Assembly: GCF_030056665.1 (NCBI RefSeq)
Contig: NZ_JASHIG010000004.1
Direction: 5' to 3' (one strand)
DNA length: 64,000 nucleotides
Source of the DNA: Flectobacillus roseus
GTDB taxonomy: Bacteria; Bacteroidota; Bacteroidia; Cytophagales; Spirosomataceae
The first letter of the stretch is position 1, and the number at the start of each line of letters is the position of its first letter. The notes below the pieces were generated by a model that saw only the letters and a list, made by a program, of their open reading frames with translations, ran no database searches and was not told the origin of the DNA. Positions 33,057-41,149 of the stretch are shown here, in pieces. Position numbers and translations under genes: made by a program.

Positions 33057-33746
33057 TCAATTATTCAACAAAAATGAAATTGTATGCCCTGCGAAGAAAA
33101 AGCATTGTAAGAAAAGCAATAAAATAGCTAATGGGTTATGCTTGTCAAACTTACTTACACTAAAGTAATAGCCTAAGATGGATGCAATAATCCACCATGC
33201 GACATAATTGCGAATAGGAATGATATTGTTTTCCCATTGCCAAAAATCCAATGCTATTGCTACAGGTTCTATTAGATAATCTAAGCTCGTCATCAAGGTT
33301 CCTATCAAAATTCCTTGGATAATAGGATGCCAAGAAAGTTTGAAATATTCTCTGAATTTTTCCCAAAAAATACCGCTACAATACACCAGAATAAACCAAT
33401 TGGTACCAATTACCAGTGGTACATTAAACAGCTTTGTTCCTAAACCAGCACCATATTGGTACACGCCAAATATTACGCCTGTGTGTACGCCAATTACTTC
33501 AATCCAATAGCCAACTAAATAACAAACGATACCTAAAATGATAAAATTCTTGTGAAAGTCTTGATGAAAAATCAATAATAAGCCAGCAGATACCCATAAA
33601 TTAAAAGCCGATAATTCTTGAAAAATAGGCGTTAACATCGGAACCTGCAACCCTATTAATCCTACAACATACATCAGGACTAAGATGAATTGGGTTGTTT
33701 TTGTATATTTTTCGGTGAGTATTTGCTGTATTGAATGTATTGTCAT
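33057..33746 (-). CDS. cruF: CruF-like carotenoid hydratase (DUF422 family)
   Basis: A 229-residue membrane protein with about seven hydrophobic helices. The motif-bearing segment IEVIGVHTGVIFGVYQYGAG and the later DYLIEPVAIALDFWQWENNI are characteristic of the carotenoid biosynthesis/CruF family, which hydrates the psi-end of carotenoids (1',2'-hydratase) in pathways to myxol, bacterioruberin or flexixanthin-type pigments. Other crt genes (crtI, crtB, crtY) are not in the window. The downstream B12-dependent regulator strengthens the carotenoid call. The exact product is not deduced. Confidence 0.82.
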   Translation of the reverse strand: MTIHSIQQILTEKYTKTTQFILVLMYVVGLIGLQVPMLTPIFQELSAFNLWVSAGLLLIFHQDFHKNFIILGIVCYLVGYWIEVIGVHTGVIFGVYQYGAGLGTKLFNVPLVIGTNWFILVYCSGIFWEKFREYFKLSWHPIIQGILIGTLMTSLDYLIEPVAIALDFWQWENNIIPIRNYVAWWIIASILGYYFSVSKFDKHNPLAILLLFLQCFFFAGHTISFLLNN

Positions 33747-33886
33747 AAATATTTTTAATCAAAAAAAGCCTAATCGAGATTTGTATGGTTGTTGAATAAA
33801 AGTTACACATAAGAAATGTGTTATCCTTTATTAGATTAACATATCTATTAACGAAAGGTTTAAAAGGAGGGCGTATATAAAAAAAG

Positions 33887-33913
33887 TAGGCTTCGAGAAA
33901 ATCTCAAAGCCTA
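33887..33913 (-). terminator. Rho-independent terminator of the beta-oxidation operon
   Basis: taggcttcgaga pairs with tctcaaagccta (one internal mismatch) around a 3-nt loop, followed on the minus strand by a run of seven Ts. It is 100 bp past the stop of the FadJ-like gene. Confidence 0.75.
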
Positions 33914-34012
33914 GCATTTTAAATTTAGTCAAGGTAAAAAAAGTTTATCTAATATAGAGACTTGAAATGCCGTTCTTTACGAATGTCGTGTTCAATTATC
34001 TCTAATGAGAAA

Positions 34013-36184
34013 TCAATAAAATCCTTTATTTGCTTTAGCCATTTCACGAAGTTCGCTTGTTGGTCTAAAACGTTCTCCGTAGGTATCTGCAAGGCGGTCA
34101 CATTCCTTTACAAAATCCACAATTCCCACTGTATCCACAAAAGAAAGTGTTCCTCCCAAATAGGCTGGAAATCCCCAAGCAAAAATAGACCCTAAATCAG
34201 CGTCGAGTGGTGTTCTAAGAACTCCCTCTTCAAAACACTTTACGGTTTCGAGGACTTGACGATAAAAAAGTCGCTGTTTGATGTCTTCGGCAGAAGGTTG
34301 TACTGAATTTAAGGGAAATAATTGAGATAATCCTTCCCAAAGATACTTTTTCTTTCCTGTAGATGGGTCAGGGTATTCATAAAAGCCTGCTTTGGCTTTT
34401 TTACCTAAACGTCCCATTTCTGTAAACTGCTTACTGATTTGATACGCAGTATCGTCTGGCGATAGTACGCCAGCTTGTACAGACTCGTGCGAAATTTTGT
34501 AAGCCAAATCTAACGCAACCTCATCTGAAACTGCCAATGGGCCGACAGGAAAGCCTATTTGTTTGGCTACATTTTCAATTACCACAGGATTTACGCCATC
34601 TTTTAACAACTCTAATCCTTCAGAAGTATAAGTGCTAAATACCCTCGAAGTATAAAAACCTCTAGAGTCATTTACGACAATTGGTGTCTTGCGGATTTTC
34701 TTGACATAATCCATTGCCATGGCGAGCGCATAGTCACTGGTTTGTTTACCAACGATAATTTCTACCAATTGCATTTTGTCAACAGGTGAAAAGAAGTGAA
34801 TTCCGATAAAATTCTCTTGCTTTTGAGTCGCTTTTGCCAACTCGGTAATAGGAAGGGTTGAAGTATTAGAAGCAAATACCCCATCTTCTCGTAGGAACTT
34901 TTCAGCCTCTTGTGTAACATTGGCCTTGAGGCTTGGGTTTTCAAACACCGCCTCAATAATCAAATCTACGCCTTGAAGTGATTCGTAAATGTCAGTAGTT
35001 TGAATAAGTGCTAAAATTTGTTCGGCTTTCTCAGCTGTCATTTTACCACGCTCAATACCTTTTTGTAATAATTTACGGGAATAGTCCTTACCCTTTTCCG
35101 CATTTTCTAGTGAAGTATCTTTCAATACAACTTTCAAACCTGCCTGTGCAGATACGTACGCAATGCCTGCGCCCATCATACCCGCACCTAAAATCCCAAT
35201 ACTGTTGATTTGTGTTGCTGGGACATTTTTGGGTCTTCCTGCGCCTTTATTTACTTCATTCAGACCGAAAAAGGTCGTTCTGATAAGATTTTTGGCGACA
35301 GAAGAGTTGGCTACTTTTACAAAATGACGAGCTTCTATCACAATGCCACGGTCAATATTGACCAGCAAGCCTTCATATACACATGACATAATTTCGATAG
35401 GGGCAGGATAATTCCCTTGAGTTTTGGCAAGAGTCATGGCAGTACCACCCATCATCAATTGGACACCTTTAGGCGTTAAGACATTTCCTCCAGGTACTTT
35501 GAAGTTTTCTCTGGCCTTAATTTTACCCGTTTTTTTATCCACTTCATCCCAAGGCTGTACCGCAATTGGATGTGCTTCTATCCATTCTACAGCCTTCTGA
35601 AACATCTCTTCAGGAGAATCCGCTAATTGATCGACCATTCCAAAAGCCAAAGCATCTTTTGGAGAAACTCTTTTTCCTTCAAGCAATAGCGGAGCTGCGG
35701 CTTCCATCCCGATCATACGTGGAAGACGCTGTGTGCCACCTCCACCTGGCAACAAGCCAATGGTTACTTCTGGCAAACCAATGATAGATTTAGGATTGTT
35801 GAGGGCTACTCGATGATGACAAGCCAAACAAACCTCATAGCCTCCGCCTAATGCCGTACCATTCATGGCTGCCACAATAGGCTTACCGTTGGTTTCCATT
35901 TTGCGGAAAATGGTATTCAGACTCATCGAAAGCTTGAAAAGTTCTTCGGGAGCTCGCCCATTATTTTGAAGAATCATTTTCAAATCTGCACCTGCAATAA
36001 ACTCAGGTCGTTCTGAGGTCAGAATAATTCCTTTAACATCAGGATTAGTATAGACTTTTTCAAGTGCCTCAGACAACGCAGGAATAGATTCATTGTTGAG
36101 TACATTCATAGGCTGATTGGCAATATTAATGCCTAGTACAGCTATGTTGTTTTGGATATTGATAGTAATCATTTGTGTCGTCAT
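34013..36184 (-). CDS. Bifunctional enoyl-CoA hydratase / 3-hydroxyacyl-CoA dehydrogenase (FadJ/FadB-like)
   Basis: A 723-residue fusion of the usual length. The N-terminal crotonase domain (about 1-200) shows the oxyanion-hole motifs RPEFIAGADLKMI and MNGTALGGGYEVCLACH and the catalytic Glu region LPEVTIGLLPGGGGTQR. The NAD-binding dehydrogenase domain begins near residue 320 with IGILGAGMMGAGIAY and contains the IHFFSPVDKMQLVEI segment with the catalytic His. It performs two steps of fatty acid beta-oxidation. The thiolase gene lies 43 bp upstream, forming an operon that provides the whole spiral after the acyl-CoA dehydrogenase step. Confidence 0.94.
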   Translation of the reverse strand: MTTQMITINIQNNIAVLGINIANQPMNVLNNESIPALSEALEKVYTNPDVKGIILTSERPEFIAGADLKMILQNNGRAPEELFKLSMSLNTIFRKMETNGKPIVAAMNGTALGGGYEVCLACHHRVALNNPKSIIGLPEVTIGLLPGGGGTQRLPRMIGMEAAAPLLLEGKRVSPKDALAFGMVDQLADSPEEMFQKAVEWIEAHPIAVQPWDEVDKKTGKIKARENFKVPGGNVLTPKGVQLMMGGTAMTLAKTQGNYPAPIEIMSCVYEGLLVNIDRGIVIEARHFVKVANSSVAKNLIRTTFFGLNEVNKGAGRPKNVPATQINSIGILGAGMMGAGIAYVSAQAGLKVVLKDTSLENAEKGKDYSRKLLQKGIERGKMTAEKAEQILALIQTTDIYESLQGVDLIIEAVFENPSLKANVTQEAEKFLREDGVFASNTSTLPITELAKATQKQENFIGIHFFSPVDKMQLVEIIVGKQTSDYALAMAMDYVKKIRKTPIVVNDSRGFYTSRVFSTYTSEGLELLKDGVNPVVIENVAKQIGFPVGPLAVSDEVALDLAYKISHESVQAGVLSPDDTAYQISKQFTEMGRLGKKAKAGFYEYPDPSTGKKKYLWEGLSQLFPLNSVQPSAEDIKQRLFYRQVLETVKCFEEGVLRTPLDADLGSIFAWGFPAYLGGTLSFVDTVGIVDFVKECDRLADTYGERFRPTSELREMAKANKGFY

Positions 36185-36227
36185 TAAATAGAAATTGAAT
36201 CATCATTTAAGCACTGTGGAGCAAATC

Positions 36228-37433
36228 CTAAATACGCTCAATAACGGTGGCGATTCCCATACCTCCTCCAATACATAAACTGGCAAGTCCCGTACCTTTG
36301 CCTGTGCGTTCTAACTCATCAAGTAATGTCATCAAAATGATTGCCCCCGTAGCACCAAGTGGATGTCCTAAAGCAATAGCCCCACCATTTACATTAACCT
36401 TGCTATGATCAACTCCCAAAACGTCCATAAATAGCATAGGAATGGCCGCAAACGCCTCATTTATTTCGAATAAGTCTATATCCTGAATATTCATTCCATT
36501 ACGTTTGAGCACTTTTTGCGTCGCGGGTATCGGACCTGTCAGCATAATGGTAGGCTCTGAGCCACAAACCCCAAAAGCTGAAATTTTTGCTCGTGGTTTC
36601 AAACCCAATTTTTCTCCAATAGCTTTATTTCCTATTAATATTCCTGCTGAACCATCCACAATTTGTGAGGAGTTTCCTGCATGATGAACGTGATTGATTT
36701 CGTTAAGTTCTGGATATTTCATCAATGCTAACTGGTCGAGTCCCATTTGTCCCATCATTTCAAAAGAAGGGCGCAGTTTTGCCAAACCATCTACTGTGGT
36801 ATCTGGTCGCATACCTTCATCGTAGTTGAGCACCTCAATACCGATTTCATCTTTTACCCCAAACATCGAATGACTAAAGCGTCCATCTGCATGAGCTACT
36901 GCTGCGCGTTGTTGTGATATTACTGCAAATTGGTCAACCGCCTGGCGTGAATAACCATATTTGGTGGCAATCAAATCTGCTGAGATACCTTGAGGAACAA
37001 ATTTGTGGGTTGCGATAAGTTGTGGATTCATCATCATAGCACCACCATCGGCACCCATCGCCACACGTGACATTGACTCGATACCCCCTGCAATCATCAA
37101 TTCTTGCTGACCCGACATGATATAAGCAGCAGCCATATTGACAGCTTCCAAACCTGACGAACAAAAACGGTTGATTTGTACCCCTGCGACTGACTGTGGA
37201 TAACCCGCTGCCAAAACTGCTGTGCGAGCAATATCTGCACCTTGTTCACCAATAGGCGTTACACAACCCATAATTACATCATCAACCAACGAAGTATCGA
37301 GTTGGTTGCGGTCACGGAGTTGATCTAATACTTGTTGGGCTAATTGTACAGGTTGGATATCGTGTAGTGAGCCATCAGATTTACCTCTTCCACGAGGGGT
37401 GCGAACGGCATCGTAGATATAAGCTTCGTTCAT
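36228..37433 (-). CDS. Acetyl-CoA C-acyltransferase (thiolase, FadA-like)
   Basis: A 401-residue thiolase. The nucleophile is C91 in NRFCSSGLEAVNM; the GGAIALGHPLGATGA motif carries the activating His and LASLCIGGGMG the acid-base Cys (about residue 387). It cleaves 3-ketoacyl-CoA to acetyl-CoA. It is the first gene of a two-gene operon with the FadJ-like multifunctional enzyme 43 bp downstream. Both the start ATG and the N-terminal EAYIYDAVRTPRGRGK match the family. A palindrome at 37486-37531 lies just upstream. Confidence 0.94.
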   Translation of the reverse strand: MNEAYIYDAVRTPRGRGKSDGSLHDIQPVQLAQQVLDQLRDRNQLDTSLVDDVIMGCVTPIGEQGADIARTAVLAAGYPQSVAGVQINRFCSSGLEAVNMAAAYIMSGQQELMIAGGIESMSRVAMGADGGAMMMNPQLIATHKFVPQGISADLIATKYGYSRQAVDQFAVISQQRAAVAHADGRFSHSMFGVKDEIGIEVLNYDEGMRPDTTVDGLAKLRPSFEMMGQMGLDQLALMKYPELNEINHVHHAGNSSQIVDGSAGILIGNKAIGEKLGLKPRAKISAFGVCGSEPTIMLTGPIPATQKVLKRNGMNIQDIDLFEINEAFAAIPMLFMDVLGVDHSKVNVNGGAIALGHPLGATGAIILMTLLDELERTGKGTGLASLCIGGGMGIATVIERI

Positions 37434-37485
37434 AGTTAAACGCTAGTTTTTGATGATTTGAATACCAGAGAAGAAAAACTATTTT

Positions 37486-37531
37486 AAAATTACATAAAAA
37501 GTATGCTTGCATAATAATTTTATGTAATTTT
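37486..37531. promoter_or_regulatory. 14-bp perfect inverted repeat upstream of the thiolase operon
   Basis: aaaattacataaaa (37486-37499) and its complement (37518-37531) flank an 18-nt centre that itself holds atgcttgcat. The site lies 53 bp upstream of the thiolase ATG in a 342-bp divergent region that is otherwise AT-rich without genes. It could be an operator, for example for a TetR/MarR-type fatty acid regulator, or a leader hairpin. No T-run supports a terminator role. Confidence 0.5.
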
Positions 37532-37775
37532 TTTAATAATAAATTTAGTTTTGTAGAGAATTTGGTATCTTGTTTGTGAAAAATCTTCTATGGAGATTTA
37601 TACATCGAAGAGTGTCATAAGAAGTATTTTTCCCTCGACAATTATGCGTGAGCATAGCGCTAAGAAGTATTCGACTGGAAAAAATAAAATTTATATTCTT
37701 GTTAAATCTTTGAAAATGAATTGATAGTATGAGTTTTCTTTCCCAAATTCCTTAATCAACTCAAACATTTTAACC

Positions 37776-38138
37776 ATGCATCATTTACTTATCGCTTCAC
37801 TGCTTTCGGTAGGACAGCCTACAGCTCAGTCATCTGACATCACTATTCCTCAGACTATTTCAGTACAGGCCGACTCATTGAGCTTCAAAGACTACTTTGG
37901 GAATTATAAAATGCAAGCCAATGATCAGATTCCTAAAATCAAGATTTATTATAAAAATGGCTCATTAGTGGCTTTGGCAGGAGATTATCCTGAGACTAAA
38001 TTGAGCAAAAAACAAGATGATGAATTTGAGGAAGCGAATTACGGAGCTGCTGTATTTTTTATTAGAAAAGATGGGCTCGTTGTTGGAATAAAAGTAGTCG
38101 TACAAGGACAAGAAATGCTTGGCGATAAGGAGATATAA
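37776..38138 (+). CDS. Small hypothetical exported protein
   Basis: A 120-residue protein with a weak N-terminal signal (MHHLLIASLLSVGQPTAQ). The rest (DYFGNYKMQANDQIPKIKIY, then YKNGSLVALAGDYP, then GLVVGIKVVVQG) resembles the DUF3471-type beta domain attached to some beta-lactamase-like proteins, where a substrate-gauging strand pattern ends in an I/V-x-V-x-GQ motif. The match is by eye and low in certainty. It stands alone. Confidence 0.55.
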   Translation: MHHLLIASLLSVGQPTAQSSDITIPQTISVQADSLSFKDYFGNYKMQANDQIPKIKIYYKNGSLVALAGDYPETKLSKKQDDEFEEANYGAAVFFIRKDGLVVGIKVVVQGQEMLGDKEI

Positions 38139-38141
38139 AAA

Positions 38142-38217
38142 AACTTCTGACAAGACAGAACACTATCGTCCAAAGCCGCCACTTTGTACAATGAGTTTGT
38201 TTAGTTTGTCAGAAGTT
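38142..38217. repeat. 12-bp inverted repeat around a 52-nt core
   Basis: aacttctgacaa (38142-38153) is perfectly complementary to ttgtcagaagtt (38206-38217). The core contains gccgccacttt, and a related agccgccacta recurs at about 38250. The first arm begins 3 nt after the stop of the small gene. It may be a structured RNA, a terminator of unusual form or a small mobile-element remnant. Confidence 0.5.
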
Positions 38218-38389
38218 GTATCAATTTTAATTACCCTTTACTCAGCCGCCACTAAGTAAGTTGGTCCAATACATTTGTGATTAGTTATTTAGTAATTACA
38301 AATTTATCTGTCGAGACATATATTGACAAAAGTCAATGGATGAAATATGTATTTATTTGACAGTTGCCGAAAATTAATGTTAAATGGAA

Positions 38390-38416
38390 ATGGTGTCAGT
38401 TGAATTCTGACACCAT
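38390..38416. terminator. Hairpin at the 3' end of pdxJ
   Basis: atggtgtcag (38390-38399) pairs with ctgacaccat (38407-38416) over a 7-nt loop, 4 bp after the pdxJ stop on the minus strand. The T-run (cttttt) is on the plus-strand side, so it best terminates plus-strand transcripts but may block both. Confidence 0.6.
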
Positions 38417-38420
38417 CTTT

Positions 38421-39146
38421 TTAATCTACCGCCTTTGTCTCTCTTAGATACAATTGTACCGTATTTTCGAGTCCATAATAGAGCGCATCGCATACTAATG
38501 CATGACCAATAGACACTTCTAAAAGGTTAGGAATATTTTGTTGGAAGTAGCGAAGGTTTTCCAAACTCAAGTCATGTCCAGCATTGATGCCCAGTCCTAA
38601 TTGATTCGCCACTTTGGCAGCACTGATAAAATCTTTAATCGCAGCTTCACGGTTTTGTAGGTAATGTTCAGCATAAGGCTCGGTATAAAGCTCAATGCGG
38701 TCAGTACCTGTTTCTTTGGCTCCTTCAACCATACGCTCGTCGGCATCCACAAAAATTGATGTACGAATACCTGCTTCCTTAAACATCGCAATTAAATCTT
38801 GCAAGCGACTTTTATGCGTAATTGTATCCCATCCTGCATTTGAAGTGATGGCACCAAGTGCATCAGGTACAAGGGTTACTTGTGTGGGTTTGGTAGCTAA
38901 TACCAACTCTACAAACTTGCCTTCGGTAGGGTTACCTTCGATATTGAATTCGGTAGTTACGATTTCTTTCAAATCATATACATCCTGATAACGAATATGG
39001 CGCTCGTCGGGGCGAGGATGAACTGTAATACCTTCTGCTCCAAATCGTTCGCAATCCATAGCGACTTTGACCACATTAGGATTGTTGCCACCTCTGGAGT
39101 TACGAATGGTAGCAATTTTGTTGATATTTACACTAAGTTTAGTCAT
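38421..39146 (-). CDS. pdxJ: Pyridoxine 5'-phosphate synthase
   Basis: The ATG at 39146 (MTKLSVNINKIATIRNSRGG) gives 241 residues, the family length; a start at 39239 would add 31 residues unlike PdxJ. The family pattern is complete: VNINKIATIRNSRGG, EGITVHPRPDERHI, TLVPD, and the C-terminal GINAGHDLSLENL and SIGHALVCDALYYG. PdxJ condenses 1-deoxyxylulose-5-phosphate with 3-amino-2-oxopropyl phosphate to form pyridoxine 5'-phosphate in the DXP-dependent vitamin B6 route. Confidence 0.96.
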   Translation of the reverse strand: MTKLSVNINKIATIRNSRGGNNPNVVKVAMDCERFGAEGITVHPRPDERHIRYQDVYDLKEIVTTEFNIEGNPTEGKFVELVLATKPTQVTLVPDALGAITSNAGWDTITHKSRLQDLIAMFKEAGIRTSIFVDADERMVEGAKETGTDRIELYTEPYAEHYLQNREAAIKDFISAAKVANQLGLGINAGHDLSLENLRYFQQNIPNLLEVSIGHALVCDALYYGLENTVQLYLRETKAVD

Positions 39147-39497
39147 AGTATTCAAAAGCAATGCTCGACAAAAGTGCTTGAATGCCGAGAGTAATGGTGA
39201 ATGATTGAATAGTTTTGTATTTTTGTAAAAACTGTACAAAATTTCTGTGAAGTTATAGCATAGCTCCTGTTATGGAAATGTTTTGCGGATGATTTTTGTT
39301 CAAAAGTAAGAAACAGTATTTTGGGTATCGGGTTTCAGCTATTGGTTTTCGGGTCAATGTGAGAGAGTTGATGATATGCCTTTGGCGGTAGGCTAAATGT
39401 TAAATAGTATTTCTTATGAAGTAATAGAAACTTTTTTGCCTAATGCTTATGGCGAATACCCTTTTAATTTTAAAACAATTATTTATCAAATAGAACT
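39147..39497. repeat. 351-bp gap with dispersed-repeat copy (39380-39460)
   Basis: No gene. A TAnnTTTG motif on the minus strand (39301-39308) is a possible pdxJ promoter. The segment 39386-39459, with gttaaatagtatttcttatg then aagtaatagaaac and ttgcctaatgcttatggc, matches the inverted copy at 42270-42445 almost base for base over ~70 bp. Confidence 0.6.
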
Positions 39498-39947
39498 ATG
39501 TCACTAAAATCAAATATCGAAGGTGGTATCAAAGATGCCATGCGTGCCAAAGATCAAGATCGTTTGAGAGCGCTTCGTGCTATCAAATCTTTAATTTTAT
39601 TAGAAGAAACTTCTGGTAACAGTACTGGCGAATTGACTACAGACGCCGAAATGAAAATCTTGACAAAAGCAGCCAAACAACGTAAGGACTCAATGGAAGT
39701 ATTCGTGGCGCAAGGTCGTAGCGATTTGGCAGAAAAAGAACAAGCTGAGTTGACTGTAATTGAAGAGTTTTTGCCAAAACAATTAACAGAAGAAGAATTA
39801 AAAGCAAAATTGACTGAGATCATTGCTCGTGTAGGTGCTTCTGCTCCTTCAGATATGGGTAAAGTAATGGGTGTTGCTACCAAAGAATTAGCTGGATTAG
39901 CAGATGGCAAAGTTGTTTCTGCTACTGTTAAAGCACTTTTAGGATAA
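39498..39947 (+). CDS. GatB/YqeY domain-containing protein
   Basis: A 149-residue protein of the YqeY family, which resembles the tRNA-binding tail of the GatB amidotransferase subunit. Family features are the N-terminal DAMRAKDQDRLRALRAIKS, the central AKQRKDSMEVF with QGRSDLAEKEQAELTVIEEF, and the C-terminal SAPSDMGKVMGVATKELAG. It is a short all-helical protein of poorly defined function, possibly acting on tRNA. A strong terminator follows at 39964. Confidence 0.93.
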   Translation: MSLKSNIEGGIKDAMRAKDQDRLRALRAIKSLILLEETSGNSTGELTTDAEMKILTKAAKQRKDSMEVFVAQGRSDLAEKEQAELTVIEEFLPKQLTEEELKAKLTEIIARVGASAPSDMGKVMGVATKELAGLADGKVVSATVKALLG

Positions 39948-39963
39948 TTTTCTTACATTTTTG

Positions 39964-40004
39964 ACTGTTGATTTTGATAGATTTACTCAAAATCAACAGT
40001 TTTT
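39964..40004 (+). terminator. Rho-independent terminator between yqeY-like gene and cvpA
   Basis: actgttgattttga (39964-39977) is perfectly complementary to tcaaaatcaacagt (39987-40000), with a 9-nt loop and a following T-run. It argues that cvpA begins after this hairpin, at 40019, and not at the TTG inside it. Confidence 0.85.
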
Positions 40005-40018
40005 CAACCTTCTATTCT

Positions 40019-40543
40019 GTGAAAGTCATTGATATTTTTATACTTCTTCCAATTCTGTGGGGAGCTTTTATTGGCTACCAACGAGGAATTATCATAGAAG
40101 TAATTTCTATATTGGCTTTTATCATTTCTGTCATTATTGGCTTCAAAACCCTAGGTGTTGCATCTGATTGGCTATCGCCTTACATGACTAGCAAGGTAAC
40201 CGATAGGGTATTACCTTATGTTGGTTTTGGAGCAGTATTTTTCCCAATTGTTTATCTGATTAATAAATTGGGCTGGGTACTCCGCAAATCTATTAAAGCA
40301 ACTGTATTGGGGCAATTTGATTCCTTAGTAGGTGCTTTGGTTGGTGGAATGACTTGGGCTTTTGGGATTAGTATTATTCTGTGGCTTGGCTCGGCGATCG
40401 GAGTGCAAATTCCTCCCAAAAACGAGAAAGGTCCTTACTATTTATTGCCTATTGTAAAACCATTTGCTCCTTCAATTATTGAAAAAGCTGTGGATAAAGT
40501 TCCTACACAAATTAAGAGATTTAGCGAGCCACATAAATCATAA
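40019..40543 (+). CDS. cvpA: CvpA family membrane protein
   Basis: The start is taken as the GTG at 40019 (VKVIDIFILLPILWGAFIGY), because the longer TTG start lies inside the terminator hairpin. The 174-residue product has four TM segments and the CvpA pattern IDIFILLPILWGAFIGYQRG, IGFKTLG and GQFDSLVGALVGGMTWAFG. CvpA proteins are linked to colicin V production and envelope function in proteobacteria, but the molecular role is unclear. Confidence 0.82.
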   Translation: MKVIDIFILLPILWGAFIGYQRGIIIEVISILAFIISVIIGFKTLGVASDWLSPYMTSKVTDRVLPYVGFGAVFFPIVYLINKLGWVLRKSIKATVLGQFDSLVGALVGGMTWAFGISIILWLGSAIGVQIPPKNEKGPYYLLPIVKPFAPSIIEKAVDKVPTQIKRFSEPHKS

Positions 40544-40703
40544 GATTGTTTTCCTCCAACCAACTCATAGAATATTATTAAATTGTAAAAAACTGTATAA
40601 CAATTGTTTATAAGTTTTTACAAAAATACCATGAATCCATAAAATGCGATAAATCATTGTATTTAACTACCTCTCTGAATATCAATCCGATAAAAATTAG
40701 TCG

Positions 40704-40711
40704 TACCTTTG
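40704..40711 (+). promoter_or_regulatory. TAnnTTTG promoter element in the cvpA-rlmN gap
   Basis: TACCTTTG matches the Bacteroidota -7 element exactly, but no TTG lies at the expected -33 spacing. It is 440 bp upstream of rlmN, beyond the MITE-like element at 40800-41080. A small hairpin (actatcc/ggatagt) follows at about 40742, so an untranslated or noncoding transcript could begin here. Confidence 0.35.
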
Positions 40712-40799
40712 CAAAATCAATCACTTGTTTATTAAAACTAGACTATCCGAGGATAGTTGTAGCCACAAAAGATATGAGTTGTGCACAGCATTAAAAATT

Positions 40800-41080
40800 A
40801 GGGCTGTACGAAAGATTTCAAACTATTGCGGATTGAGGATTTCTGATTTCGGGAATAAAGTAAAACAACTCTGTTGTTGATAGAGTATTAAGTAAAAAGT
40901 GGGTTGTAAGTAGGAAAACGTTATTAGTTAACAGTATATTGGTTATTTGAAAATATTCATAATCAAAAGATTACAGTCAAATTTTGCCTCAGATATACTA
41001 TTAATTTAATCTTTCCTATTACTTACTTCCGAAATCAAAAAAACTAAATCAATACCCTCTAGTATCTTTCGTGGAGTACT
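40800..41080 (+). repeat. MITE-like element, copy A (long form)
   Basis: Terminal inverted repeats AGGGCTGTACGAAAGAT (40800-40816) and ATCTTTCGTGGAGTACT (41064-41080) match at 13 of 17 positions. The left part (gatttcaaactattgcggat, then ttctgatttcggg) is shared with copies B and C. An extra segment at 40919-41010 is the ttattagtta-family repeat also found at 26858-26946. The flanking 11-mers cattaaaaatt and catcagaaata agree at 8 of 11 positions, perhaps a decayed target duplication. It carries no gene. Confidence 0.75.
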
Positions 41081-41149
41081 CATCAGAAATATTGAGAGTC
41101 CTAGAAAGTAGGCACATCGACTCATCTCGATTTAAGTATAAAGTTTATT

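Noticed and set aside
39968..40018. A TTG start for cvpA at 39968
   Set aside because: The codon lies inside a perfect 14-bp terminator stem; the GTG at 40019 follows it and gives the usual cvpA N-terminus.
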